DNA of 64,000 nucleotides from Lentihominibacter hominis (GCF_014385065.1 NZ_JACRTA010000001.1:62001-126000), one strand, 5' to 3'. Positions 17,772 to 26,994 are shown, numbered from the stretch's first letter. Program-made: numbers and translations. The notes: generated from the letters alone by a model not told the origin.

Positions 17772-18791
17772 TCATTTGACTATAATGCTTTTGTCCTGTC
17801 TTTTTTCCACATAACCTACTATTTCGGCAGGAATATTCTTTTCTTTCATTTTTTCTACTATCTCATCTGCTTCAGATATACATACGCTGACCAGAAGGCC
17901 TCCTGAAGTCTGCGGATCAAACAGAATTTCTTCCATAAAAAAATCATTATTTTCGAAACTCACCTGATTACCTACATAATTCCTGTTTTTCTGAGCAGCC
18001 GCTGTAATATAAAATTCCTCTGCATATCCGCGACATTCCTGAAAATACGGTATGCTCCGGCTTTCCACAACGGCGCTGTGCCGCTTGTCCAGCATCTCAC
18101 ACAAATGACCTAAAAATCCGAATCCCGTTACATCCGTACACCCATGAACCTCATAGTCTTTCAGTATATCAGCAGCGTATTTATTGAGAAACTTCATGGA
18201 ATCTATAGCTTTCTTAACTGCATCCTGTGATGCCTGCCTGATTCTGTCTGCAGTCATAATAATACCGACACCCAGCTTTTTAGTAAGTATCAGCGCATCT
18301 CCGCTACGGCATCCGTTGTTCCTGTATATTTTTTCCGGATCAACAATACCAGTCACACTTAACCCATACTTTATATCTTCATCATTTATGGAATGTCCTC
18401 CTGCCATAACACCGCCTGCTTCTCTCACCTTATCACTGCCGCCCTGCAATATTTTCCCAAGGATATTCATATCCATCGTCTCCGGAAAACATACAATATT
18501 TAATGCAGTTTTGACTTCGCCGCCCATGGCATAAACATCACTCATAGCATTTGCAGCGGCAATAGCTCCGAAAAGGTACGGATCCTCTACCATCGGAGGA
18601 AAAAAATCAAGTGTAGAGATCAAAGCCTGTCTGTTATTTATTCTGTAAACCGCTCCATCATCACTGCTTCCGAATCCCACTAAAAGATCAGGATCATCAC
18701 CTGAAGGAAGCTTCTCGAGAATTTTTCCCAAAACTCCCGCTCCAAGTTTAGCAGTACAGCCGCCTCCCTTGCAGAAAATAATATCACTCAC
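17772..18791 (-). CDS. selD: Selenide, water dikinase (selenophosphate synthetase)
   Basis: 339 aa. Makes selenophosphate from selenide and ATP. The catalytic pair is present as Cys12 and Lys15 (GGGCTAK), matching Cys17/Lys20 of E. coli SelD, so this is a cysteine rather than a selenocysteine form. ATP/metal-binding aspartates are in SSDDGAVY and STLDFFPP, and [14 protein letters not shown] and [13 protein letters not shown] are standard. No selA, selB or tRNA-Sec gene is in the window, and the neighbours suggest that selenophosphate serves the molybdenum cofactor. The start overlaps DUF3343 by one base. Confidence 0.95.
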   Translation of the reverse strand: MSDIIFCKGGGCTAKLGAGVLGKILEKLPSGDDPDLLVGFGSSDDGAVYRINNRQALISTLDFFPPMVEDPYLFGAIAAANAMSDVYAMGGEVKTALNIVCFPETMDMNILGKILQGGSDKVREAGGVMAGGHSINDEDIKYGLSVTGIVDPEKIYRNNGCRSGDALILTKKLGVGIIMTADRIRQASQDAVKKAIDSMKFLNKYAADILKDYEVHGCTDVTGFGFLGHLCEMLDKRHSAVVESRSIPYFQECRGYAEEFYITAAAQKNRNYVGNQVSFENNDFFMEEILFDPQTSGGLLVSVCISEADEIVEKMKEKNIPAEIVGYVEKRQDKSIIVK

Positions 18792-19030
18792 TAAACAGAC
18801 ACCTCCATTATTTCTTCATATTCTATACCTCTGTTTTCCATATAAGTTATCCAGAAAACTCTGTCTCTCTTTTCAGATGCCCACACAAGGCCGCAGCCTG
18901 CGTCTACAGATTTGGGAAGAGGTATTATTCTCCCGTGCACACCATCTTCTTTGCATATACGCTCCATATAAAGGGCCCTCGTGGTCTCCGAAAATGTTAT
19001 TATCATATATTCACTGGTATTTACTCTCAT
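18791..19030 (-). CDS. DUF3343 small protein, putative Se/S carrier
   Basis: 79 aa. Contains [37 protein letters not shown] and a C-terminal acidic tail. The single cysteine in AGCGLVW is the conserved feature of DUF3343, proposed as a sulfur/selenium carrier. It is sandwiched with overlaps between the molybdenum subunit (ATGA overlap) and selD, a strong sign of a shared role in selenium delivery. No direct biochemical evidence is available from the sequence. Confidence 0.82.
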   Translation of the reverse strand: MRVNTSEYMIITFSETTRALYMERICKEDGVHGRIIPLPKSVDAGCGLVWASEKRDRVFWITYMENRGIEYEEIMEVSV

Positions 19031-21318
19031 ATATGCTGTCCATCCTCAAAAGCCTTTAAAATTTTCTCTGGTGTTACCGGAAGCTCTCTTATCCACGCCC
19101 CTGTTGCATTATACACAGCATGAACAATAGCCGGCGACGGAGTATTTATTACCACCTCTCCTATAGATTTGGCTCCAAACGGACCTGTAGGCTCATAACT
19201 TGCTTCAAATTCTACATTGATTCTGCCTACATCCTGACGTGTGGGAATCTTGTACTGTATCAAAGAATTCTCCCTGATACCTCCTAAACTGTCATAAGTG
19301 ATATCCTCATAAAGAGCCATACCTATACCCTGCGCTATTCCCCCTTCCGTTTGAAGCCTTGCCAGATTAGGATTTATCACAGTACCGCAGTCTACAGTAG
19401 CCTCATAACCCAGAACTCTGACTTCCCCCGTTTCTTTGTCCAATTCAATCTCTACCATTCCAGTCATATATGGAGGAGGTGACACAGAAGATCTTGCAGA
19501 AGAAGTAAACTGAGTTTCATATCCGTTATTGAACATCGATGCCGTGGCAATATCTTTAAGCGAAACCCCTTCACCTTCTTCCTCGAGACAATACACATAC
19601 TCTCCGTCAAATTCTGTGACATCAACATCACATTTTAGAAGTTCTGCTCCTATATTCTGGATGCTTTCTCTCAGTCTGATACATGCCTGCTCTACCGCCT
19701 TACCTGTAAGATATGTCGTAGATGAAGCATATGAGCCCGAATCATATGGTGAAGTATCTGTATCAGCGCTGAATACAACTACATTATCATAATTACATTC
19801 AAGAACCTCGGAAGCTATCTGTGCCAAAACAGTATCACTTCCCGTACCCATATCGGCCGCGCCTACATTTAAAACATAAAATCCGTCGTCATTTAATTTT
19901 ATAGTAGCTCCTCCTACATCACAATTTGAAATGCTGGATCCTTGCATGGCCATTGCCACTCCTACACTGCGGATTTTGCCGTTTCCCATATCCCTTGAAG
20001 GATATTTCTCATTCCACTTTATTCTTTCAGCTGTGGATCTTAAACATCTGTCAAGAGTACATGAATTACAGGGCTCACTGTAATATGCTCTGGAAACATC
20101 GCCTTCCTGTATCAGATTCATATTACGCAGCTCTACAGGATCTATTTTAAGATGGGCTGCCAGCTCATTGACAATGCTTTCTATGGCGAAAAGCCCTTGT
20201 GTGGCGCCGTAACCTCTGTACGCTCCTGCAGCCTGAAGATTAGTATATACCACATCATAGCTAAAACGATATGCTTCCTGATAACGATGATACAAAGGAA
20301 TGGATTTATGTCCCGTAAGCCCCACCGTAGTAGGACCATGCTCTCCGTATGCTCCCGTATTGGAAAGAGTATAAAGATCTATCCCTCTTATACGCCCGTC
20401 TTTCATGGCTCCTATGCGTACATACATCTCCATCTCATGTCGGGGGCTTCCCGATATCTGACTCTCCTGCCTGTCAAACTCTATGTAGGCAGACTTTCCT
20501 GTCTTCCATGTAACGAATGCTGGAAATATCTCTGTTACACAAGTTTGTTTAGCTCCGAAACCTCCGCCTATCCTCGGTTTGACGACACGAATTTTAGACT
20601 TGGGAATATCAAGGGCATGAGCCACTATCCTGCGTATATGAAACACGATCTGCGTAGAACTTAATATATTGAGCCTTCCATAAGTATCAAGATATGTGTA
20701 AGTCCTAAAGGTTTCCATCATCGCCTGACTGTTGGCTTTAGTATGATATGTTCGCTCCAGAACAACATCACAGCTTTGCAGTACACTTTCAATATCCCCA
20801 TAGCCGTCTTCTTCACGCGCACAGAGATTTCGTCTGTTATCAGCTCCCACCGGACACATAGCTTCCCAGTCTTCCTCAGGATGAACCAGAATAGGGTTAT
20901 CTTTAGCACTGCGAAAATCAAGAACCGCAGGCAATACTTTATATTTCACTTTTATCAGCTTAAGAGCTTTGTCAACAGCCTTAACATTCTCTCCCGCCAC
21001 TATTGCCACCGCATCACCGTTAAACCGTACATGTCTGTCCAAAAGCAATCTGTCATGAGGGCTCGGCTCAGGGTAAGTCTGCCCTGCCATTGTAAATCTG
21101 TTCTGAGGAACATCCTCATATGTATATACAGCTTCGATTCCCGTCACTTTCATTGCTGCCGAAATATCTATATCCTCTATCACAGCATTTGCATGAGGAC
21201 TGTGAAGGATTTTTACCACTAATGCATTTTTATCTATCATATCTCCTGTGTATACAGGCTTACCCGTAACAAGAGCCATGGCATCCTTTTTACGAAAGGA
21301 TTTACCTATACTACGCAT
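19027..21318 (-). CDS. Molybdenum hydroxylase large (molybdopterin) subunit, xanthine dehydrogenase family
   Basis: 763 aa catalytic subunit. Aldehyde oxidase/xanthine dehydrogenase hammerhead domain at ~15-125, then the two molybdopterin-binding domains. GGGFGAKQTC and AYRGYGATQGLFAIE are pterin/Mo-site loops, and Glu721 in GAKSIGEV is the expected catalytic glutamate. The enzyme would hydroxylate an N-heterocycle such as a purine or nicotinate-like ring. The adjacent YqeB, YqeC, YedF and SelD suggest a selenido ligand on Mo. Substrate cannot be decided. It overlaps the 2Fe-2S subunit gene by 8 bases. Confidence 0.92.
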   Translation of the reverse strand: MRSIGKSFRKKDAMALVTGKPVYTGDMIDKNALVVKILHSPHANAVIEDIDISAAMKVTGIEAVYTYEDVPQNRFTMAGQTYPEPSPHDRLLLDRHVRFNGDAVAIVAGENVKAVDKALKLIKVKYKVLPAVLDFRSAKDNPILVHPEEDWEAMCPVGADNRRNLCAREEDGYGDIESVLQSCDVVLERTYHTKANSQAMMETFRTYTYLDTYGRLNILSSTQIVFHIRRIVAHALDIPKSKIRVVKPRIGGGFGAKQTCVTEIFPAFVTWKTGKSAYIEFDRQESQISGSPRHEMEMYVRIGAMKDGRIRGIDLYTLSNTGAYGEHGPTTVGLTGHKSIPLYHRYQEAYRFSYDVVYTNLQAAGAYRGYGATQGLFAIESIVNELAAHLKIDPVELRNMNLIQEGDVSRAYYSEPCNSCTLDRCLRSTAERIKWNEKYPSRDMGNGKIRSVGVAMAMQGSSISNCDVGGATIKLNDDGFYVLNVGAADMGTGSDTVLAQIASEVLECNYDNVVVFSADTDTSPYDSGSYASSTTYLTGKAVEQACIRLRESIQNIGAELLKCDVDVTEFDGEYVYCLEEEGEGVSLKDIATASMFNNGYETQFTSSARSSVSPPPYMTGMVEIELDKETGEVRVLGYEATVDCGTVINPNLARLQTEGGIAQGIGMALYEDITYDSLGGIRENSLIQYKIPTRQDVGRINVEFEASYEPTGPFGAKSIGEVVINTPSPAIVHAVYNATGAWIRELPVTPEKILKAFEDGQHI

Positions 21319-21790
21319 CAGCGTTACCTCCCTTCTTCACTTTCTTAAATTCCAAATATGATTTTATACCTCTAAGCTGCCCCTCATAGCCAGAACACCT
21401 GCATAGATTCCCGGTCAAATAGGACAGTATCTCTTCATCTGTAGGATCAGGATTTTCACGCAGCATGGCAATGGCATTCATAATAAGTCCCGGATTACAA
21501 AACCCACACTGCTCCGCACCCTGATCAGCAATGAAAGCTCCAAACTCGACAGCCTCTTTTTGAAGACCTTCAAGAGTCGTAACGCACTTACCTTCGACTC
21601 TTGCAGCAATCACTGAACACGACAATACCGGCATGTCATCTACAAAAACCGTACAGAGACCACAGCTTGAAGAATCACATCCTCTTTTGACACTTAGACA
21701 TCCCATATCTCGTACCACATCTAAAAGCATACTGTCAGCTTCAATATCCGAAGAAACTTTCTTTCCGTTCAAAATAAAATCCAATTTCAT
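21311..21790 (-). CDS. Molybdenum hydroxylase 2Fe-2S subunit
   Basis: 159 aa. The N-terminal plant-type ferredoxin cluster has cysteines in GCDSSSCGLCTVFVDD and VLSC, and the C-terminal helical cluster has CGFCNPG and CRCSGY. All eight ligands of the family are present. It passes electrons from the Mo site to the FAD subunit. It lies between the FAD and Mo subunit genes, one base after the FAD gene ends. Confidence 0.94.
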   Translation of the reverse strand: MKLDFILNGKKVSSDIEADSMLLDVVRDMGCLSVKRGCDSSSCGLCTVFVDDMPVLSCSVIAARVEGKCVTTLEGLQKEAVEFGAFIADQGAEQCGFCNPGLIMNAIAMLRENPDPTDEEILSYLTGNLCRCSGYEGQLRGIKSYLEFKKVKKGGNADA

Positions 21791-21791
21791 A

Positions 21792-22583
21792 TTATCGTTT
21801 CCTCCCTGCCTCGAGCATAGCTCTTTTTACGAGTACAGAGGCAATTTTCTTTCTATACTCTGCACTTCCTCTCATATTAGAGCCAAATGACATCCTGCTC
21901 GCAACATATTCTCCAAACTTTTCGGCATCCTCCTCAGATATATCTCTGCCGCAATCTAAATATTCTCCCAAGACAACTTCCGCTTTTGCAGGTCTGGCTC
22001 CTACTGCAGCATGCCATACACCTGCCCAAAAGCTTACAGCACATGTCAATACGGGAAAATCAGTCCTTGCATGGCGCTGGGCCATATATGCCATATCAAG
22101 TTTTGTTTTTTTCACTATTATCTTGACTATGATGTCTCTGTCAGGCTTTCGGGCTGAAAATTCCTTAATATTAACAATTCCGGCATTATGACAGACTACA
22201 TATGTATCCATTGCCATAAACGCGGTGAGTACATCAGAGAATCCATATCTTCCGTAAAAAGAGCCTCCTACAGTGGCTGTATTCCTAAACTGAACTCCAA
22301 CTATATTTTTCACAGCCTCCTTTACAGCTCCCCCGGTATACCGATCAAGCCCTCCATGCTGTTCAAGCTGACGCAATGTAGTCATACATCCGATTTCAAA
22401 GAAATCTTCCGTTTCCTCGATAGTATCAAGTCCCAAGTCCGATAGATCTATGGCAGTATTCACCTGCCTATCTCCCATTTTAAGCCAGTGCATCCCGCCT
22501 ATTATAATATTCCTCTTCTTCTGGTTAAGCTCATAAGCCTCATCTATATCTGATACTTTGACATATTTTTTAATCCTCAGCAA
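21792..22583 (-). CDS. Molybdenum hydroxylase FAD-binding subunit
   Basis: 263 aa CoxM/XdhB-like flavoprotein. FAD-binding segments are KKRNIIIGGMHWLK and a later QFRNTATVGGSFYGRYGFSD; the C-terminal FAD-binding domain ends with ILVKRAMLEAGRKR-like helices. It starts with TTG (22581-22583), 8 bases after GGAGG; the nearby ATG is followed at once by a stop, so TTG is the only sensible start. First gene of the nine-gene operon. Confidence 0.9.
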   Translation of the reverse strand: MLRIKKYVKVSDIDEAYELNQKKRNIIIGGMHWLKMGDRQVNTAIDLSDLGLDTIEETEDFFEIGCMTTLRQLEQHGGLDRYTGGAVKEAVKNIVGVQFRNTATVGGSFYGRYGFSDVLTAFMAMDTYVVCHNAGIVNIKEFSARKPDRDIIVKIIVKKTKLDMAYMAQRHARTDFPVLTCAVSFWAGVWHAAVGARPAKAEVVLGEYLDCGRDISEEDAEKFGEYVASRMSFGSNMRGSAEYRKKIASVLVKRAMLEAGRKR

Positions 22584-22742
22584 CGTTACATCCTCCGATA
22601 CTTTTATTGAGACATAAATGGCAAAAACAGCTTTGCTCTTTATTTCAGTTATTTAATATTTTACAAGGTCATGTCTTGTTTGTCTATAAAATGTGTTACA
22701 ATACAAAATATCACAATTAATACTTAAAAAAGGAGGCCCAAA

Positions 22743-23342
22743 ATGCTGGAAGTCGAAATTAAAGCGAATTTGACAGAATTTGCAAAGGAAAATATACGTG
22801 ATAAAGCAGAAAAGCTGGGGTTTGTTTACAGCAGTACACTGAAAGAAACCGATCTTTATTTTAACGGAAATGACAGAGATTTTCGCCACACCGATGAGGC
22901 TCTCAGACTTCGGAACTATCAGCGCACATCATCAGACGACAAAGAGTACTCCCGATCCGAAACACTTATAACATATAAGGGTCCTAAGCTTGACAATACT
23001 TCCAGCAGCCGAATTGAACATGAAACAGGCATAACCGATTTTAATACCGCCAAAAGACTTCTTTCTGCTCTCGGATATATTCCTCTGTTTACCGTGGAAA
23101 AAACACGAGATGAATTTACTGCTGTTTGCACGAAGCGGGATCAGTGTATTACACTTTGCCTCGACACTGTAACAGGACTGGGGAATTATATGGAACTGGA
23201 AATACTTGTGAACTCAGAATCTGAAAGAGAATCTGCATCAGATTGTCTTTTCAATATTCTTGATAAGCTGGGAATTCCCCAAGAAAATGTAACGAGAAAA
23301 TCATATCTTGAGCTTCTGTTTATGAAAGTTAAAAACAAATAA
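22743..23342 (+). CDS. CYTH-domain protein (CyaB/ThTPase-like)
   Basis: 199 aa. The CYTH signature ExExK is near the N-terminus (MLEVEIKA), followed by the tunnel-lining charged strands (DEALRLRNYQR, TLITYKGPK, RIEHETGI, FTVEKTRDEF, LCLDTVTGLGNYMELEI). The domain hydrolyses or cyclises triphosphates; this subgroup is annotated class IV adenylate cyclase, but polyphosphate or thiamine triphosphatase activity is as likely. AAAGGAGG precedes the ATG by 7 bases. Divergent from the molybdenum hydroxylase operon; ends at a bidirectional terminator. Confidence 0.88.
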   Translation: MLEVEIKANLTEFAKENIRDKAEKLGFVYSSTLKETDLYFNGNDRDFRHTDEALRLRNYQRTSSDDKEYSRSETLITYKGPKLDNTSSSRIEHETGITDFNTAKRLLSALGYIPLFTVEKTRDEFTAVCTKRDQCITLCLDTVTGLGNYMELEILVNSESERESASDCLFNILDKLGIPQENVTRKSYLELLFMKVKNK

Positions 23343-23457
23343 AATATAAAGCGATAAACAAGAATATAGGAAAAGTTTTGATTTAAGGTGATTTTAAATA
23401 TTTTCCATAAACATTTGCAAAGGATTGCAGAATAATTTCCGCCTATAAATTTAATAA

Positions 23458-23493
23458 AAAATGACCGTATAAGTATTTTAATACGGTCATTTT
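23458..23493. terminator. Bidirectional rho-independent terminator
   Basis: Perfect 13-bp stem AAAATGACCGTAT / ATACGGTCATTTT with a 10-base loop between convergent genes. On the minus strand the stem is followed by a T-rich tail, which fits termination of the RuBisCO-like cluster. On the plus strand it ends the CYTH gene. Confidence 0.85.
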
Positions 23494-23499
23494 AATTTA

Positions 23500-24138
23500 T
23501 CAATTTCCGAATTTTTCCTCCATTACCTTTACTACATCAAAAAAGTCTTCATAAGGAATATATGATTTTCCCTGCTTTTCAAGATATTTTGCCAATACAT
23601 CTCTTGCAAATATGGTATCTACCGCCTGAGCCATATTCATATCCGTAAAACTGTCACCTATGCCAATAGCATATTCATAATCGTACAGCGCCATCACATC
23701 AGTCTTTTTAAGCAGTTCATTGCCGTCATCATACTGAGAAATCAGATGCATTTCATCATTTTCCGTTGAAAGTGTCACTGCATGCAGATCAGTCAGTTCG
23801 TCCATATACGGAGTCAGTTTACGTTCGGAAAACTGCCGTACTCCTCCTGAAATAACTACTACAGGAATCTCCATTTCTTTCATCTTATCAAGAAACTCTT
23901 TAAATCCCGGTCTGATTTTTACCTTATCTATATATTCAAGCATTTTAGGAAGCCACTCGGCAGGACGTCCATCATAAGCATACCGCACAACCTGACTTAA
24001 AGTCATCTCTCCTTTTTCCAATTTCCCATTATACTCATCAACTTCTTTTGGATCCACAAAAGGAAATATAGCTCCCACCAAAGTATCCTCTGTCGTTATG
24101 GTTCCGTCAAAATCTATGAATACGATTTTCTTATACAA
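23500..24138 (-). CDS. HAD-family phosphatase, MtnX-like
   Basis: About 212 aa. Motif I FIDFDGTIT gives nucleophile Asp9 and acid Asp11; motif II VVISGG; motif IV GIGDSFTDMNMAQ; the C-terminal FARDVLAKYLEKQG and YIPYEDFFDV strongly resemble MtnX, the phosphatase that follows the RuBisCO-like enolase MtnW in Bacillus methionine salvage. It lacks MtnX's cysteine-rich cap segment. I place the start at TTG 24136-24138, 6 bases after AAGGAGG; an upstream ATG (24189) would read through a hairpin. Last gene of the RuBisCO-like cluster; it probably removes phosphate from the RLP product. Confidence 0.82.
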   Translation of the reverse strand: MYKKIVFIDFDGTITTEDTLVGAIFPFVDPKEVDEYNGKLEKGEMTLSQVVRYAYDGRPAEWLPKMLEYIDKVKIRPGFKEFLDKMKEMEIPVVVISGGVRQFSERKLTPYMDELTDLHAVTLSTENDEMHLISQYDDGNELLKKTDVMALYDYEYAIGIGDSFTDMNMAQAVDTIFARDVLAKYLEKQGKSYIPYEDFFDVVKVMEEKFGN

Positions 24139-24158
24139 ACTTTTCCTCCTTTTCAAAA

Positions 24159-24187
24159 GAGGAAATACCGCTGTACGGTATCTCCTC
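24159..24187 (-). other. Strong hairpin between RuBisCO-like gene and HAD gene
   Basis: On the minus strand, 12-bp stem GAGGAGATACCG / CGGTATTTCCTC (one wobble pair) with a 5-base loop, followed by TTTTG and then the ribosome binding site of the HAD gene. It could act as a partial terminator/attenuator or as an mRNA stabiliser that sets the phosphatase level below that of the RLP. Confidence 0.6.
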
Positions 24188-24221
24188 ATTCATGATATCC
24201 ATTATATCTTTTCTTACGAAA

Positions 24222-25538
24222 TTAACCCATTAAGTCAAAGTTTTTCTTAAGATCAGGATTCAGGAACGCCAGCATTCTGGCAAGCTCTTCGTGATCTTTA
24301 GCGTACTCTGTTACAGGAATTCCCTTCATAGCAGCATCTATTGCCTGTCTCATGGACTTAGCGCCTTCTTCACTGCCGTTTGGATGACCGTGAACACCGC
24401 CTCCTGCAGCAAGCATAATATCCGTTCCGATTTCTTTAATAATTTTCTCAACGGCCATCTGAGTAGTACCGCCGGAGCAAGCATACATCATAGGCTTAAT
24501 GTTCCACCAAGGCTGTGTGAAGAACTTAAAACATCTGTAGAAGACTTTATGTGAAACAGGGAATTTTCCGAACGGATGACCGTTAATCTGGAAATCTGCT
24601 CCGGCAAGACGTGTAATCTTACCCACCAACAGCGGAGCTGCTACTCCGGTATATGTGGATGAAGCCATAGTCCCTGCATAGTTTACATGAGCCAGAATAG
24701 GAACATTGATATTAGGATCATCAGCAAGCATTTTAAGTGTGTCGTGTCCTGTAGTATACACATTTACCATCAGGCAGTTTCCGCCTGCCTCCAGCACCCG
24801 GTAAGCATTATCTTTAACTTTATCTGTATTATCGGATATATTAACAGCATAGAGACTGTGCTCACCTGTTTCTTCATATACCTGCTTTTCCTTTGCCATG
24901 AACTTTTTAACACGCTCTTCCAACGGACAGAAAGGTCCGTCAGCAAGCATGAGTTCGTCATCCTTGATAACGTCCACGCCGCCTTTGCAGGCCTTGTAGA
25001 ACAGCTCTGCCCCCTCATCGGCGGTCCATCCGATATTAGGCTTTATCATAGCGTTGAGAAGAGGTCTGTCTTTTACTCCTAAAACTTCTCTCATCCCTTC
25101 AACACCGAACTTAGGGCCTTGGAATTTTTCTATAAATGATTTAGGAAAAGCTACATCAATAAGACGTATCATCCCTGATGCCGAAATATTACCAAACAAC
25201 ACAGTCATGATAGCCGACATACTTGTGGAAAAGTTTTCAACAGGATATGCCACCTGAATGATATACATAGGAGGTTCATCTGACATATAGTCACATCCAA
25301 TATCAGGAACCTCATAAAGAGCAACCAGCTTTGAACCGAAACGCTTAGTCTTTTCCACAGAATCAGCTCCTACTTTTATCCATGTTCCCGTAGTCTGCTC
25401 AGCTGCAATAGCCATTGCCAGCTTTTCGATGTGCGAAGTTTCAACCTTTGCCTGATACGTTGCAATAACATAATCTTCGGAAAATGCAACTTCCGGGAAT
25501 GCGTATGTCAGGTTTTCCATATCTAATTTACGAATCAT
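24222..25538 (-). CDS. RuBisCO-like protein (form IV), substrate unknown
   Basis: 438 aa RuBisCO large-subunit fold. Spinach-numbered residues map as follows: E60 to Glu47 (AAEQTTGTW), N123 to Asn117, K175 to Lys166 (IKPNIG), carbamylated K201 with D203/E204 to Lys192, Asp194 and Glu195 (VIKDDE), H294 to His284, K334 to Lys325, SGG at 355-357, GGG at 379-381. K177 is replaced by Asn168, and R295 and H327 are not kept, so CO2 fixation is not expected. It resembles MtnW (AGGGVHGHPNG) and probably enolises or isomerises a phosphorylated ketose. AGGAGG precedes ATG. It sits between an aminotransferase and an MtnX-like phosphatase. Confidence 0.9.
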   Translation of the reverse strand: MIRKLDMENLTYAFPEVAFSEDYVIATYQAKVETSHIEKLAMAIAAEQTTGTWIKVGADSVEKTKRFGSKLVALYEVPDIGCDYMSDEPPMYIIQVAYPVENFSTSMSAIMTVLFGNISASGMIRLIDVAFPKSFIEKFQGPKFGVEGMREVLGVKDRPLLNAMIKPNIGWTADEGAELFYKACKGGVDVIKDDELMLADGPFCPLEERVKKFMAKEKQVYEETGEHSLYAVNISDNTDKVKDNAYRVLEAGGNCLMVNVYTTGHDTLKMLADDPNINVPILAHVNYAGTMASSTYTGVAAPLLVGKITRLAGADFQINGHPFGKFPVSHKVFYRCFKFFTQPWWNIKPMMYACSGGTTQMAVEKIIKEIGTDIMLAAGGGVHGHPNGSEEGAKSMRQAIDAAMKGIPVTEYAKDHEELARMLAFLNPDLKKNFDLMG

Positions 25539-25549
25539 AATTTGCCTCC

Positions 25550-26992
25550 TTATTTTTCAATATTAGAGAATACGTCTTCAAATGCGGCCAATGTCTGTGC
25601 AATAGTATCATCATTATCGGCCATGCTTGTATAAATCCTGCTTCCTGCCAGTGTTATTACACCGTTTGCCGTAAGGGCTGCGCCGAATTCTTCAATATAG
25701 TGCTGACGCTCAGGAATCTTCTTGAATATATCAGGATCCTGTACGCTCAGGTACATTACTCCGGACACTTCGAAGTGAACTATGGAACCTGTGTTCCATG
25801 TAACGAACGGCAAGTCATATTTATCTATCAGCTTCTGTATTCCGTCGCAAAGCTTATCTCCGTTTTCTCCTGCCTTTCTTGCAGCATCCTGTTTGATGAT
25901 CTCATCGATGGCAAAATATCCTGCAGCACAGCTCAGAGGATTAGCTGTAAGAGTTCCTCCCACATAGGCTTTTTTCTTTCCGGCTTTTACTCCTGCAGCA
26001 ACACATGACATAATTTCTTCGCTTCCGCCTACACCGCCTGCCATAGGATAACCGCCTGAAACGATCTTTCCGAATACTGTAAGGTCAGGTTTTACATTAA
26101 AGAATCCTTGAGCTCCTCCGGGGCCTACACGGAATGCAGTTACCACTTCATCGAAGATCAGAAGCGTCTGGAATTCATCACAGAGTTCTCTCACTTTAGC
26201 TGCAAAATCCATAGCTACAGGACGTGTGCCGCTTTCAGGGCCGAACGGCTCTATGATAACAGCAGCGGTGCCGCCGTCTTTTTCGTTCTCTTCAAGAATC
26301 TTTCTCAGACTATTTATATCCCCCGGATAAAACTCCTTAGTATTCGCAGAAACTTCCTTAGGAATTCCGTGAGCCTCAAAGGTCTGTGTATATGGGATGT
26401 GCAAGGAGTAAACAAGCTGGTCGCTCCAGCCGTGATATGCTCCGCCGGCTTTTACGATGTTTTTCTTTCCCGTATAGGTTCTTGCAATTCTGATGGCCAC
26501 CATGTCAGCCTCGGTTCCGCTTGCCAGACAGCGGTACATCTCAACCCAAGGCATACATTCGTGTATTTTCTCTGCCAGCATCTTTTCATAAGGATGGAAC
26601 AGTCCTGTAACAGGTCCTGATTCCTTCACTACTTCCCATACTTTCTGGTTAACAGGTTCATAATTGCTTCCCAGAAGTGTAGGACCTCCAGCCTGCAGAT
26701 AGTCCACATAACGGTTTCCGTCAATATCGTAAAGATATGCGCCTTCGGCTTTTTCCACTACGAGTGGGAACGGATAGTTGAAAGCCAGATTATGCTGAAC
26801 ACCGCCCGGAATTACCTTCTTAGCCTCTTCAATCATCTTCTTTGATCCCTGACACTTTTCATCGAAATATTTCATATATTTCGCCATGGCTTCAGGTTTA
26901 ATGTGGTGAAGCGGTTCATTCACCAGTCTTTCCATTTTTTCATAGATTTCTTTCTCGTTTGGCCAACGAGCTACTCCATATTGAGCTTTCAT
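25550..26992 (-). CDS. Class III PLP aminotransferase, glutamate-1-semialdehyde aminomutase-like
   Basis: 480 aa fold-type I enzyme. PGGVQHNLAF (near 62), SGTEADMVAIRIAR (158-171), YHGW (186-189), cofactor Asp281 (IFDEV) and PLP lysine Lys309 (FGKIVSGGYPMAGG) are visible. The sequence is closest in style to GSA aminomutase/aminotransferase proteins, but the ~50 extra N-terminal residues and lack of haem-synthesis neighbours argue against HemL. It ends 11 bases before the RuBisCO-like gene and starts 2 bases after the FGGY kinase. It may remove or add an amino group on a sugar or sugar phosphate. Confidence 0.85.
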   Translation of the reverse strand: MKAQYGVARWPNEKEIYEKMERLVNEPLHHIKPEAMAKYMKYFDEKCQGSKKMIEEAKKVIPGGVQHNLAFNYPFPLVVEKAEGAYLYDIDGNRYVDYLQAGGPTLLGSNYEPVNQKVWEVVKESGPVTGLFHPYEKMLAEKIHECMPWVEMYRCLASGTEADMVAIRIARTYTGKKNIVKAGGAYHGWSDQLVYSLHIPYTQTFEAHGIPKEVSANTKEFYPGDINSLRKILEENEKDGGTAAVIIEPFGPESGTRPVAMDFAAKVRELCDEFQTLLIFDEVVTAFRVGPGGAQGFFNVKPDLTVFGKIVSGGYPMAGGVGGSEEIMSCVAAGVKAGKKKAYVGGTLTANPLSCAAGYFAIDEIIKQDAARKAGENGDKLCDGIQKLIDKYDLPFVTWNTGSIVHFEVSGVMYLSVQDPDIFKKIPERQHYIEEFGAALTANGVITLAGSRIYTSMADNDDTIAQTLAAFEDVFSNIEK

Positions 26993-26994
26993 TT

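Noticed and set aside
17772..18791. Possible selenocysteine form of SelD
   Set aside because: The catalytic position is Cys12 encoded by a cysteine codon and the frame is uninterrupted.
24770..25018. 82-codon frame inside the RuBisCO-like gene
   Set aside because: Same-strand alternate frame fully inside a well-conserved gene; no independent support.
24222..25538. True CO2-fixing RuBisCO
   Set aside because: K177, R295 and H327 equivalents are not conserved and no phosphoribulokinase is present.
25550..26992. HemL (glutamate-1-semialdehyde aminomutase) for haem synthesis
   Set aside because: No haem genes nearby; it has an N-terminal extension and sits in a sugar-type operon.
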